In this document: positions 44,000 through 55,859 of the stretch, in pieces
How positions within the stretch are numbered: position 1 is the first letter of the stretch
Layout: every line of letters begins with the position of its first letter
Assembly: GCA_021234155.1 (NCBI GenBank)
Contig: JAJEKV010000002.1
Coordinates: 38,181,841 to 38,245,840 of the forward strand
Length of the DNA: 64,000 nt
Origin: Isoetes taiwanensis
Lineage: Eukaryota > Streptophyta > Lycopodiopsida > Isoetales > Isoetaceae
Direction of reading: 5' to 3'
Program-made: the position numbers and the translations under genes
The notes under the pieces: generated by a model
The model's database searches: none
Told to the model about the DNA's origin: nothing
Seen by the model: only the letters and a program-made list of their open reading frames with translations

Positions 44000-46991
44000 A
44001 AGAAAAGGAGGAAGTGTCTCGAGGCGGGGAAGCCCGGCCTGAAAGTGATCCTCACGGGAGTGAGGACGGCACCATTATGGTAAGCGCTAATGAGATCCCC
44101 GGGTTTTTTGAAGAGCGAGGGGGGAGTGTTGAGCCAAGAAGGCGGGATCGGCGTCAATGAAAAATGAGAGCGCACCATGTCTTCAAGGGGCGCATGGCTT
44201 GGAAGAAACAAACCAGCACTCCATGAGGAGGCAAGTCCGAGGAAAAGCACCGACGCCGGCATTCGGATTGCGAAAAGATGGGACATTTGCCGATTTGAGG
44301 CTGACCGGGAGGCTCTTTGAGAGCAAAGACGTAAACCCGCCGACGGTGACCTGAAAAGGGTCGGGGAGGTGGCGGCGATGCTGCAAGAAGGTGTCGAGGC
44401 CATAAATGGCATCCTCGGTCGTTGCCAACCACAGCGCATTGGCAATATAAATCTAGGTTTTCAGTAGTGTCTAAGGTGGCATTATCCTCCCAAGCCGGAT
44501 CGTCGACGAAGCGGGGATCCCACCGGAGATCCGTCGAGATTTGAGGCGGAGTGGATCCCGCGTGGCCATCCATGACCTTGGTCCTTAAGGGAAGACGCCA
44601 ATCGAAGTAAGAAACCACGGGGCGTGGAGGGGCAACCAGAGAAGCATACTGGAGAGGAGCCAGCCTCGGTGGGCGTGGTCAGCCGAGCTCCACGAACCAT
44701 CGACAAGGGCAGGATCTAGAGCCTTGCACCAACGATCCCACTTTGGCGTGGAGCCGAGTAAACGGAGGGCTATCCCAACCCGGTGGAAACCGGCTCTTGC
44801 TATCCGGAAGAGCACGCTTGATTGATTGTAACCGGCCAGGCCTTTGATGTAAACTTGTGCAAAGGGAAGATCCGGGATGTCCGGATACTTCCTTATTTGT
44901 TGCTGGTAACTTCGGCTTACCCGAGAGAGGCAAATGATGAGCAAGCTCCGGCATGTACTCTTGATGAAGAGCATGTGTCTGGTCATGATTAGACAGATAG
45001 GGGTTGTTATCCAAAAGCAACCATTGAAGTGTGGGGTCACCCGAAAGTTACGATGTGGCCCATCTCGAAATTTGTCCCGTATCCGCCGGATAGAAATCAT
45101 GAAAAAATGTATGCCATTGGTCGAACAACTCTGAAGGTGATCATATCCGGATCGTCGCAGTGAATGAGATCAAAGACTAAAAGGGCACAAAATAAACCTT
45201 TGTCTTCAACAGAGAGTTCAGGCCAGATCCGAAGAAAATCCTGCGTGCGCAAGGGAACATCAAACAGGACCATCACGGTAGGATGCCACTTCGAAGAAAG
45301 AAAGAGGTGGTGGCGTGAGGCAACCACATAATCCGGATAACTGGAAGGAATAGGGTAGTCAACGAGCGGTTGAGAGCAATGGTAATGTAGCCTTCAAGTT
45401 TTGTCGAGCCTCATGTGGGTGAATAGTTTGCACTAGCTATTGTTCGAGGTCCGCGGATCCGTGTTCCCTTTTCTACTGTGAAGGCGTTCGGGTCACGGAC
45501 CCGTTTACGAGAAGTGTTAACAACGTGAGGAGGCTTGCCGAGGGCATTGAGTCGAAGCACGGCAATCTCAGCGTCATCAAGAAGTTTCGTTTTACGAACC
45601 TCCGTAGGCTGATCTTGGAGGGATGTTAGCCGAGAAGTCTGCGTGGAGAGCTGAACCGTCAAAGAGGCAATCCGACGTCCGCGCTCTGTAAGGTGTTGAA
45701 CTTGAGTAATTGTAATTTTCACAAAGCTCGGAGTACAAAGCGTTGAGTTTAGCAATATCTTTCTCCTTGTCACTAAGGAGGGTGTCTTTGGACTTGTGTT
45801 GCTCCAATAAGGCCCGAAGTTCGGATTGAAGCCGAACTGTTGATCCTGCAAGTAGGCTGGTCCGATCGCGGCACTTTTGAGATCTATGCGGGCACGTAAA
45901 AGAGAGCCCCATGCTTTTTCTTGAAGTTGGGCTTCAAAGTTTGAACTTGTGCGATTCTGCGGCTTGAAGGTTACGGTCAACCACATCCCGAGGCCCGTCA
46001 GGGGCGTGTGAACCCCATTCATAAGAGCTTCTTGGGATTCTTGTAACTTTAGAACGGCGGCTTGAGCATCTTGTCCGATATCGACATACAACAACGAGGG
46101 TGCTATGGTGGTGGAGCCGGTTGTTGCCTTGTTTGTGACGTTTGGGACACATGATGAGGACTAGAGTGCTTGGTTTCGAGAGAGGAGGAGGAGACAAAGG
46201 ACATCTGCGTGTGTTGAAGGTTGACATGACCGTAAGAAGAAGGACGGAAGTGCCAACTTGATGAGTCTTAGGAAGGGACTGCTGAGTGGAATTTTGAGAA
46301 TGAGAGTTTGTGGGAGGAAAGTAATGTGAGATGAGGGCTTGAAGATGGCCTCCCACGAAGTTTCGGAGGGAGAAGTGGCGTACCGAAGACGGTCTACTTC
46401 TTGGAGAAGACTAGAGAACAAACAATTGGGGCCAATCAATGTGGTGGGTTGAGCGAGTAGCGGTGACTACGATATTATAGAAAGGTTTATTGATATGGGT
46501 GTTCTTGATAGAATACCCAAGGCCGGCGCCTACGTAAACTTAACAAAAGTTTCATGGGGCTTGTCAATATTTGTGAGGCGATGCACGTTTGCATGATAAG
46601 GTGTGCACCAAACTTAGTGACATCAAGATCCTGTATGGCGGACCAAAGATAAACAAGGGTTTGCAAAGGAATATGGAATACCTCGGAAATTAGGTGTTGA
46701 GTCACGAGATGGTGGTGCCATCGACCAGCATAGTGTATCCATGCGGGTTGTTGGCGATGTTAGCGGATGAACCGCTTTAACCGACAGATTTGGAGCCGGA
46801 AGTTCCATTTGAGAGAATTCGTAGAGTTTCTCAACGCTCTCGGCGATCGCACGATTCGGCCAACAAGGGCTTCGCGGAAAGTGAAGGCAAAGAAAGAGTC
46901 GGACTAAAAAGAGTTCTCGAGCAAGAGTTTGAAGTGTAGAAAATTTTGGTGCAGCTATGGCAAAGATTAAGAAAAAAAGCGTTGATTCCAA
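44000..46991 (-). pseudogene. Extra sense ORF2 of the gypsy element, full-length copy
   Basis: About 1,000 codons in shifting frames between the antisense-ORF promoter and the 3' LTR. The N-terminal part is at 46,623-46,991 (APKFSTLQTLARELFLVRLF, CWPNRAIAESVEKLYEFSQM), matching the start of the derivative copy. A helical, glutamine- and leucine-rich region is at 45,411-46,094 (QDAQAAVLKLQESQEALM). The block LSVEDKGLFCALLVFDLIHC is at 45,097-45,327 and a C-terminal part at 44,154-45,020. Not recognised as a known family. Order and position parallel ORF2 at 36,420-38,604. Confidence 0.55.
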
Positions 46992-47403
46992 GGCGGAGGA
47001 CTAAAGGAAAGAAGGCAGAGACGAAAAAGGTTTAGGGCGCAGTAAAGTTAGGCGAAGGGGCATGATATATGAGATTGCAACTGCTGATGGTGCCGGGTGT
47101 CAAAAGATGCCAAGGAGGTGATTGAGAGGCAAAAAATTTGGCTAAGTCCCCAAACAACAAAGGGAGAAAGGAATGAACGGTGGAGATGAGGCGTGAGAGA
47201 ATGATGGGATGTGACAGTGGCCAAAGGACACATTAATGTTCGACGGGCGTGAAAAGAAGGAATGGCATTTAATGCCGTCAACTCGAAGTGGGATATCATT
47301 AAAAGAAATGTGTCGAAGGTACCATGGCTAGATATGCGGCGGGAGAAAAGATTTCTCTTTAGGAAACAAACCTTGCATTGCAAACACGTTGGCGATTTAT
47401 GTG

Positions 47404-47446
47404 ATTGGTCCACGCCGACAAGGACTTCCCTCGTTGGCTATATAAG
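47404..47446 (+). promoter_or_regulatory. Candidate promoter of the antisense ORF, full-length copy
   Basis: Plus-strand ATTGG at 47,404 and TATATAAG at 47,439-47,446, the same arrangement and spacing as 40,563/40,598, although the surrounding sequence has diverged. Confidence 0.55.
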
Positions 47447-47561
47447 ACTAACCGGAGTAAACGAAGGCATCCGATGGCGCCAAAGATGGCTGCTTCTTGG
47501 TTTGAACGAGGATCGCACTATGCCCACGAACCGGGGAGTGGATTACCGCGCAAGATGAATT

Positions 47562-47667
47562 GATGGACCTCTGGCGCTGCCACAATCGCGGGCGTGAGAA
47601 TGGACGGCCGGTGTGCCGGGATGGCTCAACATCCCGACCCAAGACCAACGGGATGGAGGTGGTTCTT
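47562..47667 (+). pseudogene. Antisense ORF, 5' part, interrupted
   Basis: Plus strand MDLWRCHNRGR... aligns with the start of the intact antisense ORF at 40,699. The frame runs into the nested element at 47,668. The missing end is at 52,236-52,311. Confidence 0.5.
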
Positions 47668-48116
47668 TGCTGATATTTGGGGTTCTTGGCATCACCTTGC
47701 AGCAAAGCAGTCCATGATCACGGATGCCACAAGGCTGCCACAAATGCTCATGGATCAACAAAAGAAGATGGGAAGAACTCCAAGAACAAGAACAAAGCAA
47801 AGAATGAACAAAAACAGAATCATATTGATGCTCCAAAAAGGAGGTGCTCCAAAACGTGGCGAAAAACCTAAACAATGAGAGGAAATGCTCTCTCTATATA
47901 GTAGAGCAAAACCCTAACCCTAACTCACATCTCACCTACCACAGATCTAGGCTAAATCTGGGCCATAGATCGTGGGGTCCAATATGACAAAGACATGTGG
48001 CCTATGCCACCTACCACATATGTGGGCTAAATCTGGGCCCTAGATCAAGTGGTCCAATGTGATAAATACATGTGGCCTATGCCACTCATACATATGTTTA
48101 GCCCAAAGGGCTAACA
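47668..48116 (-). repeat. Nested element 3' LTR
   Basis: Starts TGCTGATATTTGGGG (the other LTR has TGTTGATATTTGGGG) and ends GGGCTAACA. Contains CTATATAG and AACCCTAACCCTAAC near 47,898-47,930. About 97 percent identical to the other LTR by eye. Confidence 0.88.
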
Positions 48117-48133
48117 CTCCCCCCCACCACACC
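48117..48133 (-). promoter_or_regulatory. Nested element polypurine tract
   Basis: Minus strand GTGTGGTGGGGGGGAG directly before TGTTAG. Confidence 0.75.
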
Positions 48134-48448
48134 AAACTATGTAGAACCTTTATAACATCAGGTTAAACATTTACTTGATGGCCAAAGTGAGGGAGATAAT
48201 GATAATGTCGTAGAAAATTCTTGAAAAATGCAAATGTCGATGAAGTACAGAAATCATGAGAGGTTGAGAAGGCTGTCACCACTTCTCTTGAGCTTGCCAC
48301 AAGCTCCTTTAAAGCCATAGAAGTCGAATCTAAGGTTGAGAAGGCTGTCACCACTTCTCATAGAGCTTGCCACTAGCTCCGAATACATGCGCCAATCAAA
48401 GTGTCTTGTAAGGAGTTGAACAAAAATTTGGAAAGAAAAATTGTGGAA

Positions 48449-48590
48449 GGAGCGGAAGGCCCTGAGTCATCTTCACGCCATTTGTTGAACTTGAAAGAGT
48501 TTGAGCAGATAGTTGAACTTGAAGGAGTTGAAATTGAAGGGGCGGAAGGTTCTAAGTCATCTTCACGCCATTTGTTGAACTTGAAAGAGG
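48449..48590. repeat. Direct repeat in the nested element
   Basis: TCATCTTCACGCCATTTGTT followed by GAACTTGAAAGAG occurs twice about 90 bp apart. Confidence 0.75.
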
Positions 48591-48689
48591 CTCAACCGCC
48601 ATGTATTATGGACGGATGTGGTTGATCAAAATGTTGAACTTGAAAAAGGTGACACCAAAGAGAAATTGTTGAAATTGGCCTGCACACGC

Positions 48690-49900
48690 CATGTGGCCAT
48701 GTGAGGTTGATGTACGAAGGGGCGGAAGGCAGAATTCATCTTCACGCCATTGCAGGAACTTGAAATTTGTTGGTACAAAGGTGCAAAGTGAGATCTAAGA
48801 ATCCGCAAAAAGATATGCTCCGGATCGCTAAGGTCAAAAGTGGATCGAAAGTTGTGCTTGAAATCACGCCTTGAGGGGCCGTGACAGATTGTTGAACTCA
48901 CGCCGTTGGGCCGTGATATTTGAAGTCATAGTTGCATGAAATTTTACCTCCAAAGGCATAATGGTAGGACTAAATATGCTGGTATGTGAAAAAATGGCTT
49001 CAACATTAGAAGGGGTGAAAAACACCAAAAATGTGGGCCATGTGGAATATTCAAGTGTCGAATTCTTTCTAGAAAGAAGATCATAAAGGATGTCGTTAAA
49101 AAAAACATGACAATGTGTTGACATTAGAGAATTGTTCCACGCCAGAGGATGGGCCGTGGGGTTTGATGCCGTGAGGGCCGTGAGGTATGATGTTGAGGTA
49201 TGATGTTGAGGCCACGCCGTGGGGCCGTGGTTCACGCTATGAAGATATTGCAGACGCGAAGCCACGCCGTGATGGCCGTGGGCATCTACGAAGGTTTTGC
49301 AGATGCACGCCTGGTAAGGTTTTGCAGATTGAAGCCACGCCGTGAAGGGCCGTGCCGTGGGAGCTCCGCTGACGAAATTGACTGCCCTGGTGAGGGAGGA
49401 GAGGCCACGCCGTGACAGGCCGTGAAAGAAAATGTCCACGCCAAAAGGGCCGTGGTGATGCGTTTACCATCAGAGTGGTGAGATCTATGCCAAGGGGCCC
49501 TGGAAATCCGTCTGGTGTGGATGATCATCCAGGCAAGGAAATGGGTCGTGGACGCTGAAGAGCAATGGACTCTGGGCCGTGGAAGGCCGTGATGAGAGCA
49601 GCACACCTGAAGCTGTATTGCCGTGAGAGTTGCAGAAAGGTCGTGTCGTGGAGTCTTTTTGAAGCCAAGGCCGTGGGTGGGTGAATTTCTTGAGGGAGGG
49701 GCCATGCTGTGACGAGCCCTAGTCTTAGTTGCTTGTTTGTCGTGGAAGTTCGAAGGTCGGAGAAGCCACGCCATGATGGCCGTGGGGTAGCAGTTGTTGG
49801 ATTTGCCATGAAGGCCACCATATTTGGAGAAAATGCCTTCCACGCCGTGAAAGCAATGGATCAAATATGCCTTGCTTGATTTGACACTGGGCAAGGCTTG
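48690..49900. repeat. Interspersed CACGCCGTG / GGCCGTG motif cluster
   Basis: At least eight copies of a half-palindromic motif close to CCACGCCGTGATGGCCGTG, unevenly spaced in otherwise unrelated DNA (for example near 49,139, 49,211, 49,262, 49,334, 49,404, 49,437, 49,765 and 49,840). Confidence 0.7.
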
Positions 49901-51760
49901 ATGGTGGAGCTATGGCCGCAAGCAAAAGCTTATGGCCTGAATTTTCTTGACGGCAATGATCGAGCAGCCTTGTTTCTTTGACGATTTGATATGGAACGGA
50001 AAAACACAGACTCGCCTGGTGTTGCTAATGGAATTTGAGCAGGGCAGAACGATTTGCCCCTATGTCTATCATGTCGCGAGTGGAACTGAAAATATGGAGG
50101 TCGAATGAATATGGTCCTCTGGTCTGGAAAGCATAGCAGAAAAATCTCCTTGTGTTGAGCGGAACCGAGGACCTTGAGCTAAAAAATTGTCTCCACAAGC
50201 TCGAAGCGCTTGTGGCCATGAGTGCTGGGCTTCTTGTGCCTGAATGGTTCGAAAATGCCAGAAAGGATCTTGGAGCTGAAGAATTTATCCGACCCAGGAT
50301 CGCTTAATACGTGGTTTGCAGATGAATACAAAGGTCTTAAATGGCTTTTGCACAGCCAATGTTGGCAAATAAGGCCAGAAGAATCGGCTCCAATGTTGAA
50401 TGGTGATCGACCCTGTGGTTTCATTGCGTTGTGTAAAAGCCAAATAGCTGGGATCATATTGTTGAAAAATGTGTCAGATTTCAGGCAACCGAAAACGCTG
50501 TGAAAATGGGGAGGTGTTAGAAAAAAAATGTTGCAGTGCCATTGATATAACTTAGCCATGATTGGCGGCAGACATTACTCCCAGAAACGTAACATTGAAT
50601 AGAGCCTCTGCTCTGGTTGTGTGTATGTGAACAGAGCAATATCAAACTTGCGGAAAAACTTCTGAACAAGAACCCTTGTGCTTGAATCTGCGGATGGATT
50701 TCAGAACAGAGCTAAAAAATTCCTCTGGTGCTTTTGCAGGTACAAGGGACGGTGAAGTTGATTCGATTCGCCTGGAATATGGCTGATGAGATCGTGTATT
50801 TGAGCCCAGAAATTCTGAAAGAGCCGTTGGGCCTCCTTTGTTTTTGTGGCTCGGTTGCTGTGGCTGAGAAAAAAATCCCAAACATCCTTGAAACTGCCCA
50901 TTACCAGATCAGAAACACTTGAAGGTGCCTATTAGCAGATCAGTGTATGTGCTGACATTGCAAGAACGCCGTGGTGTCGGTTTGAACCATAGGAGGTTGC
51001 CCTTGTTTTTACAGAGATAGCGCCAAGGTTGTGGAACGAAATCAGGTTGTGACGATAGACCTTCTTCACCTGAGGAAGGAAAATACTTCAACCAAGAAAA
51101 CTGATGGGCAGGTGGACGGAGCAGAAGATATGAACAGAGCAAAAAATATCCCTGTAGTATCCCGAATGGGATTTCTGCCTCGTTCAGAACGATGGGGCTT
51201 AGCCGAAGATCAGAAGGGCATCCGCAGCACCCAAAAAAGAGGATTCGTGAAGAATGGGTACAAATATGCACAGAACAGAGTAAGGATATGTCCATGAGAT
51301 AGTCGACGAAGAACCCAAGTGTTTGAGAAAAAGAATGGTGCCAGAATTTGCCCCATTTTTTGCAAATATCACAGAATATGGTGATGAAGAACAGCCTGAA
51401 GACCCGAAGAGCATCTCCAGCACTGCAACGAGAAGAACCGGAACATTTGAGGCAAAGATATCACGAAGAGAACCACATCTTTTTCTTTTACTGTAAACAT
51501 GAAACAAATAAGAAATGTTATCATGCAAGAGCCAACGTTGCACCTTTTTTAGACAATAGGCAGATATAAGAGATAACAAGCCAAAAAATTTGTCGATGAA
51601 GAACCAAATAGGAACTGTATTTTGCCAAAAACCAGTTTTGCCCCAAATATGGGCAAATATCAGAAAGGTGAATCCAAGTAATTGTCGATGTAAAACCAAT
51701 ATTTTTGCTGAAAAACTTTTGGAGATGCTTGAAAAGAAAACAAAGGAGGATCATGAGCCC
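49900..51760. other. Non-coding interior of the nested element
   Basis: No gag or pol motif on either strand. Degenerate sub-repeats containing GTCGATGAAGAACC / GTCGACGAAGAACC and CCAAATATGGGCAAATATCA recur at 51,300-51,700. Confidence 0.6.
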
Positions 51761-51766
51761 AAGAGA

Positions 51767-51783
51767 CCCCGGCAACGGCGCCA
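51767..51783 (-). promoter_or_regulatory. Nested element primer binding site (tRNA-Asp)
   Basis: Minus strand TGGCGCCGTTGCCGGGG, the complement of the 3' end of plant tRNA-Asp and the primer site of Athila-type elements, one base from the 5' LTR. Confidence 0.88.
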
Positions 51784-51784
51784 G

Positions 51785-52235
51785 TGTTGATATTTGGGGT
51801 TCTTGGCATCACCTTGCAGCAGCAGTCCATGACTGCCAGATGCCACAAGGCTGCCACAAATGCTCATGGATCAACAAAAGAAGATGGGAAGAACTCCAAG
51901 AACAAGAACAAAGCAAAGAATGAACAAAACAGAATCATATTGATGCTCCAAAAGGAGGTGCTCCAAAACGTGAGCGAAAACCTAAACAATGAGAGGAAAT
52001 GCTCTCTCTATATAGTAGAGCAAAACCCTAACCCTAACTCACATCTCACCTACCACAGATCTAGGCTAAATCTGGGCCATAGATCGTGGGGTCCAATATG
52101 ACAAAGACATGTGGCCTATGCCACCTACCACATATGTGGGCTAAATCTGGGCCCTACCCTAGATCAAGTGGTCCAATGTGATAAATACATGTGGCCTATG
52201 CCACTCATACATATGTTTAGCCCAAAGGGCTAACA
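51785..52235 (-). repeat. Nested element 5' LTR
   Basis: 451 bp, TGTTGATATT to GGGCTAACA. It carries a putative promoter (CTATATAG near 52,009-52,016) next to a telomere-like CCCTAACCCTAA box. Confidence 0.9.
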
Positions 52236-52311
52236 TCTGCACCTTCGCTGGGATCCGGAGCAGAACCTCTACCACATCCTGCGCATCACCTCTGCTCCAA
52301 ACCCGGAGTAG
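52236..52311 (+). pseudogene. Antisense ORF, 3' part, interrupted
   Basis: Plus strand LHLRWDPEQNLYHILRITSA then PNPE and TAG, homologous to the C-terminus of the ORF at 40,699-40,881. It follows the nested insertion directly. Confidence 0.6.
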
Positions 52312-52489
52312 AGGGTTTTTCTTCTTAGGACTTAGTAGATAGGGCTCTGAGCCCGTTTTTGTATATAGGGCAGTGCCCATAGCGGAAATAGCTGGGCTGC
52401 GCCCACATTTTGTAAAAAATTCCACCTATAATATAAATATGCCGCTGGTTTAGTCACTATCCATTTGTGTGCGTGTGCCGAACAAACAT

Positions 52490-53655
52490 CGTTTTGTGGA
52501 TGTGCACGTTACATTTGTATGAAATGTTTTGAGGAAAGCCATTAACCAATTGTAGGTAATGGAGTGCCATCTAACTCGGCCGTTGAAAAAAACTGGTGAA
52601 CCACTTGAACAATTTGATAAGGGCCAAGCCAACGAAACTTAAGTTTACCGGGAAAAGTTTTGTACCGAGAATCATCTGAAGAACCAAATCTCCTTCGTTG
52701 AATGTTTTTGTCTTCAGCCGTTTGTCATGTAAGGATTTTTGCAACTGTTGTCCATGAAGAACACGAATATAAGCATCTCTTCTAAGTTCATCCAACTGTT
52801 CCAATTGATAAACCCTTTCTTTGAGTGCAGCAGGCGGATTATGGGCAGTAGCCAGTTGAAAACGGAGTGTTGGAAGTATGTATTCAAACGGCTTGAGAGC
52901 TTCTTGACCATAAACCAATTTGAAAGGGGTGTGATCTGTAGCTATTTTGAAACAAGTATTGTAAGCCCAAAGAACAGTAGGAAGTTTGTTTTGCCAATCA
53001 GTGCGAGAAGCATCATAAATTTTCTTGAGAATTGTGACCAGAGTTTTGTTTGTGCTTTACGCCAAACCATTCCCTTGAGGATAGTAAGGTGTGCTCTTGT
53101 GATGATGTATCGGGGAGATAATCCGTCCGCTCCTTGATGGTATGATTGATAAAATGGACACCACGATCAACGACCAGCTCCGTGGGGCAGCGAATCAGCG
53201 TGATGATTTGTTGATAGAGGACCTTGCCTGTCTGGCCGCTTGTTGTTATGCGGAAGTGCGCAAGCTTCGCCCATTTGGTAGCGAGTCGGTGAGAACGAGA
53301 ATGTAGCGGGAACGCGGGTGTGCCACGCAGAGGATCGATGGGTCCCACAAAATCCATTCCCCATTTCTTTGAAGGAAGTGGCGTGGCGGCCCGTCAAGGG
53401 AAGAGCGTCCGCGGGCGTGGGCGTCCCCCGTGCCGGGCAAGCATCACACGTCTTGGCGTGGGCGTGGCGTCTTTGAAGAGCGTGGGCCAAAAATAACCAG
53501 CAAGAAGGATTTTGCGCGTGCGTAGTGTCACCATGAAAATGACCACCACCGAGCCCTTCATGGGCTTCTCGGACAATATCACGGGACCTCATGAGGGAGA
53601 ACACGGCATCGAAGGATGGTATCCTTACCCTTTTTGTAAAGATGGCTGCAACCAT
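52490..53655 (-). pseudogene. Gypsy integrase
   Basis: Minus strand, several frames. Zinc-binding remnant REAHEGLGGGHFHGD is near 53,535-53,580. First catalytic region DFVGPIDP is near 53,335-53,357, then TKWAKLAHFRITTSGQTGKV. LVVDRGVHFIN gives the second Asp near 53,150-53,185, and a STPYYPQGNGL-like Glu region is near 53,060-53,095. It ends with LVYGQEALKPFEYILPTLRF and the C-terminal GPY module near 52,600-52,650. All core blocks are present but not in one frame. Confidence 0.8.
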
Positions 53656-53845
53656 GGTGTAGTCCGCGGACCTGTGGAGAAATTGATGTCGAAGGATTGT
53701 CGCTTAATTTGGAGAAGGCGTGGCGTCCTCACGGTGGAAGAGCGCTGTGAGGAGATCTTGTTGAAAGTCATGGAACCAATGTGGTGTTGCGTGACCGGAA
53801 AGAGTTGAGCATCGGGGAAAGGCGTCCGAGACTCCGATAGAGGGA

Positions 53846-54276
53846 TCATGTGTGGATGCGTGAAAGATAATCAGGGACAACATGAGATTTGCCGGCCTTG
53901 TGAACAATTTCAAAAGGTGCAAATTCTTGCGAAGTAGGATAGCGTGCAATGCGGCCGGTGGGCGTGGATTTGTTGATCAAGTAAAGAAGTGCACGGTGGT
54001 CAACAAAGAATTTGGTTGGACGCCCAAAAGATAGTGGACGGAAGCGTTGGACCTTGAAAAAAATTAAACCCAAGGCTTCTCGCTCGTGGCGGAGTAGTTG
54101 CGTTCGGCAGAATTGAGTTTCCATACCGGGCGAGCGGTTTGGTTTGTCGGCAGCGCATCATATTCTTGAGAAAGAATAGCTCCAATAGCAAAGGCCGAGA
54201 CATCGACATGGACATGAAAGGGCTTTGTCCCATTGAGGAGGAACAAGAACAGGGGCTGAGTAAGCAAGAGCTTCAA
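53846..54276 (-). pseudogene. Gypsy RNase H
   Basis: Two overlapping frames: KPFHVHVDVSAFAIGAILSQ (54,150-54,220) and HEREALGLIFFKVQRF, FFVDHRALLYLINK, FEIVHKAGKSHVVPDYLSRI (53,846-54,090). Typical gypsy RNase H ending in the YLSR motif before integrase. Confidence 0.85.
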
Positions 54277-55540
54277 GCTGTTGGAAGCGACCTCGCTGGG
54301 AATTCCAAGCCGGTGGATTCATCACCCGTGAGTTTATGAATGGGATACGCACGGTAGGCTGCGAGTCCGGGAATGAAGGTGGAGTAATAATTGACCTTAC
54401 CCAAGAAAGAGCGTGTTTCCTTTATATTGGCCGGTGCTTGAGCCTTGAGCACACGGTGATTTTAGCGAGGATCCGGTGGTGATACACGCTTTGTTGACCA
54501 CATGTCCCAACAGAACACACGAAGTGACACAAAAGGTGCATTTCTGGATTGAGACTAATGCCGGACTCATCATTTACGAGAAAGACAAGTTCCAATTTAT
54601 CCAAATGGTCATACCATGGGCGTAGGCGAGAGAAGTCATCTTGAAAAATTTGCAAGAAGGGATTTTCCTTCATAAAATCTGGCGAGAGCATGATCACGTT
54701 GAAGCGTGGATGGAGAGTTTGATAATCCAAAAGGAACCACCTTGTAGGCAAAAGCACTCTAACAGGGTGGTGAAAGTAGTCTTGAGTTGATCGATTCTTT
54801 GATTGAGATCGATTGTAGCGAAAAACCATCCATGAAGGAGTACATCTCATGTCCGGCAACCTCTTCGAACACAGTGATACGTGAAGGGAAGTGGAAAATG
54901 ATCACTCCGTGGCGATTGAGTTTTTGGTAGTCCCGCAAAGCGGATCTTACCATTGTGTTTGAGTGCAATGACGATGGGGCTCACCCATTCGAATGTTTGA
55001 CCTCATAGATCAAACTGCGGCAAAGGAGTTTGTCAATTTCGCCTTGACGCGATCGCGGTAATTAGGGTTGAGCGATGCTGTCGTTGCTATTTGGGCGTGC
55101 ATCGGACTTGGTAGGAATGGTGAGTTCCCCAAGGTTTTGTTGATCCCGAAGATCTCTGTAGCTCGGCGAAAATGTGTTTGAATTTTTTGAAGAGCGTGGC
55201 CCCGCCTGTTACGATAGGGTGGCCGGGAAGATTGGCGACAAAGAAGTCGGACGGGCTGATTGTTGCCCTCGTCCACAATCTCGACTTCGAGATGCGAATA
55301 TGGGGGATAACTTCCGTGTCTTGGACAATATGAGCGGGGAGGTTGAAGCATAACAAGATGTGTGGCTCTGCGTGGTAAAAAGAGAGGTTCTTGAGTTTCC
55401 TCAGAGGTTGCTTCATGATAGCGTGTACTTCCACGGGGAGCTGCGGGAGGTTTGTGTCGAAAAGTGATCAACACGTTGGATTCGATTGCAAGGAGCGGGT
55501 AAGGATCAAACAAAGCGACCACGACACTGGTCACGATCAA
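54277..55540 (-). pseudogene. Gypsy reverse transcriptase
   Basis: Minus strand in changing frames. MYSFMDGFS marks RT block with the first Asp at 54,822-54,850. A PFGL-like region follows near 54,720, then a catalytic box read as FQDDF at 54,632-54,646 where YxDDF is expected. LDKLELVFLVNDESGISLNP is the following block, and a thumb-region stretch with NYYSTFIPGLAA-like residues lies near 54,340-54,400. The YxDD to QDD change would inactivate the enzyme if not a base error. Confidence 0.75.
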
Positions 55541-55859
55541 AAGTCATTTCTCCCCAAGGATCGAGCATACCGGGGTAGGATGACAGAGGCGACCGCCAGT
55601 GGAGCTGAACTTGATAAATATTACGGGCTTCCTCGAGTCGGTGGTCGGAGAGAGAGGGTTCAAAGCATTGTCGGCGGAAATGATTTTGCCGGTTTCAAGT
55701 CCATGGTGGCATTGAGGTGACCATCGGTGATGACTAAGCGATCCGCGGGGCCCAAGAATGAATGCTCTTGGCACGGCGGAGAAAAGGTCATAGACCAACA
55801 TTTCATAATCACACGGATCTTCCGGCCTTCCAAACACCAAATTCCAAGGGGAATCGAGA

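Larger units (their letters stand above)
47668..52235 (-). mobile_element. Nested non-autonomous LTR retrotransposon
   Basis: 4,568 bp. Near-identical LTRs at 47,668-48,116 and 51,785-52,235, a tRNA-Asp primer site next to the right LTR and a polypurine tract next to the left LTR fix the minus-strand orientation. The 3.67-kb interior has no gag or pol motifs, so it must rely on another element. It sits inside the antisense ORF of the host gypsy element. Flanks are TCTGC on the right and a slightly altered TCTTTGC on the left, consistent with a duplicated TCTGC. This fits the class of large non-autonomous (LARD-like) elements. Confidence 0.85.

Noticed and set aside
47913-47928. Interstitial telomere
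   Set aside because: Only about two and a half CCCTAA units, located identically in both LTRs, so it is an LTR element and not a telomere relic.
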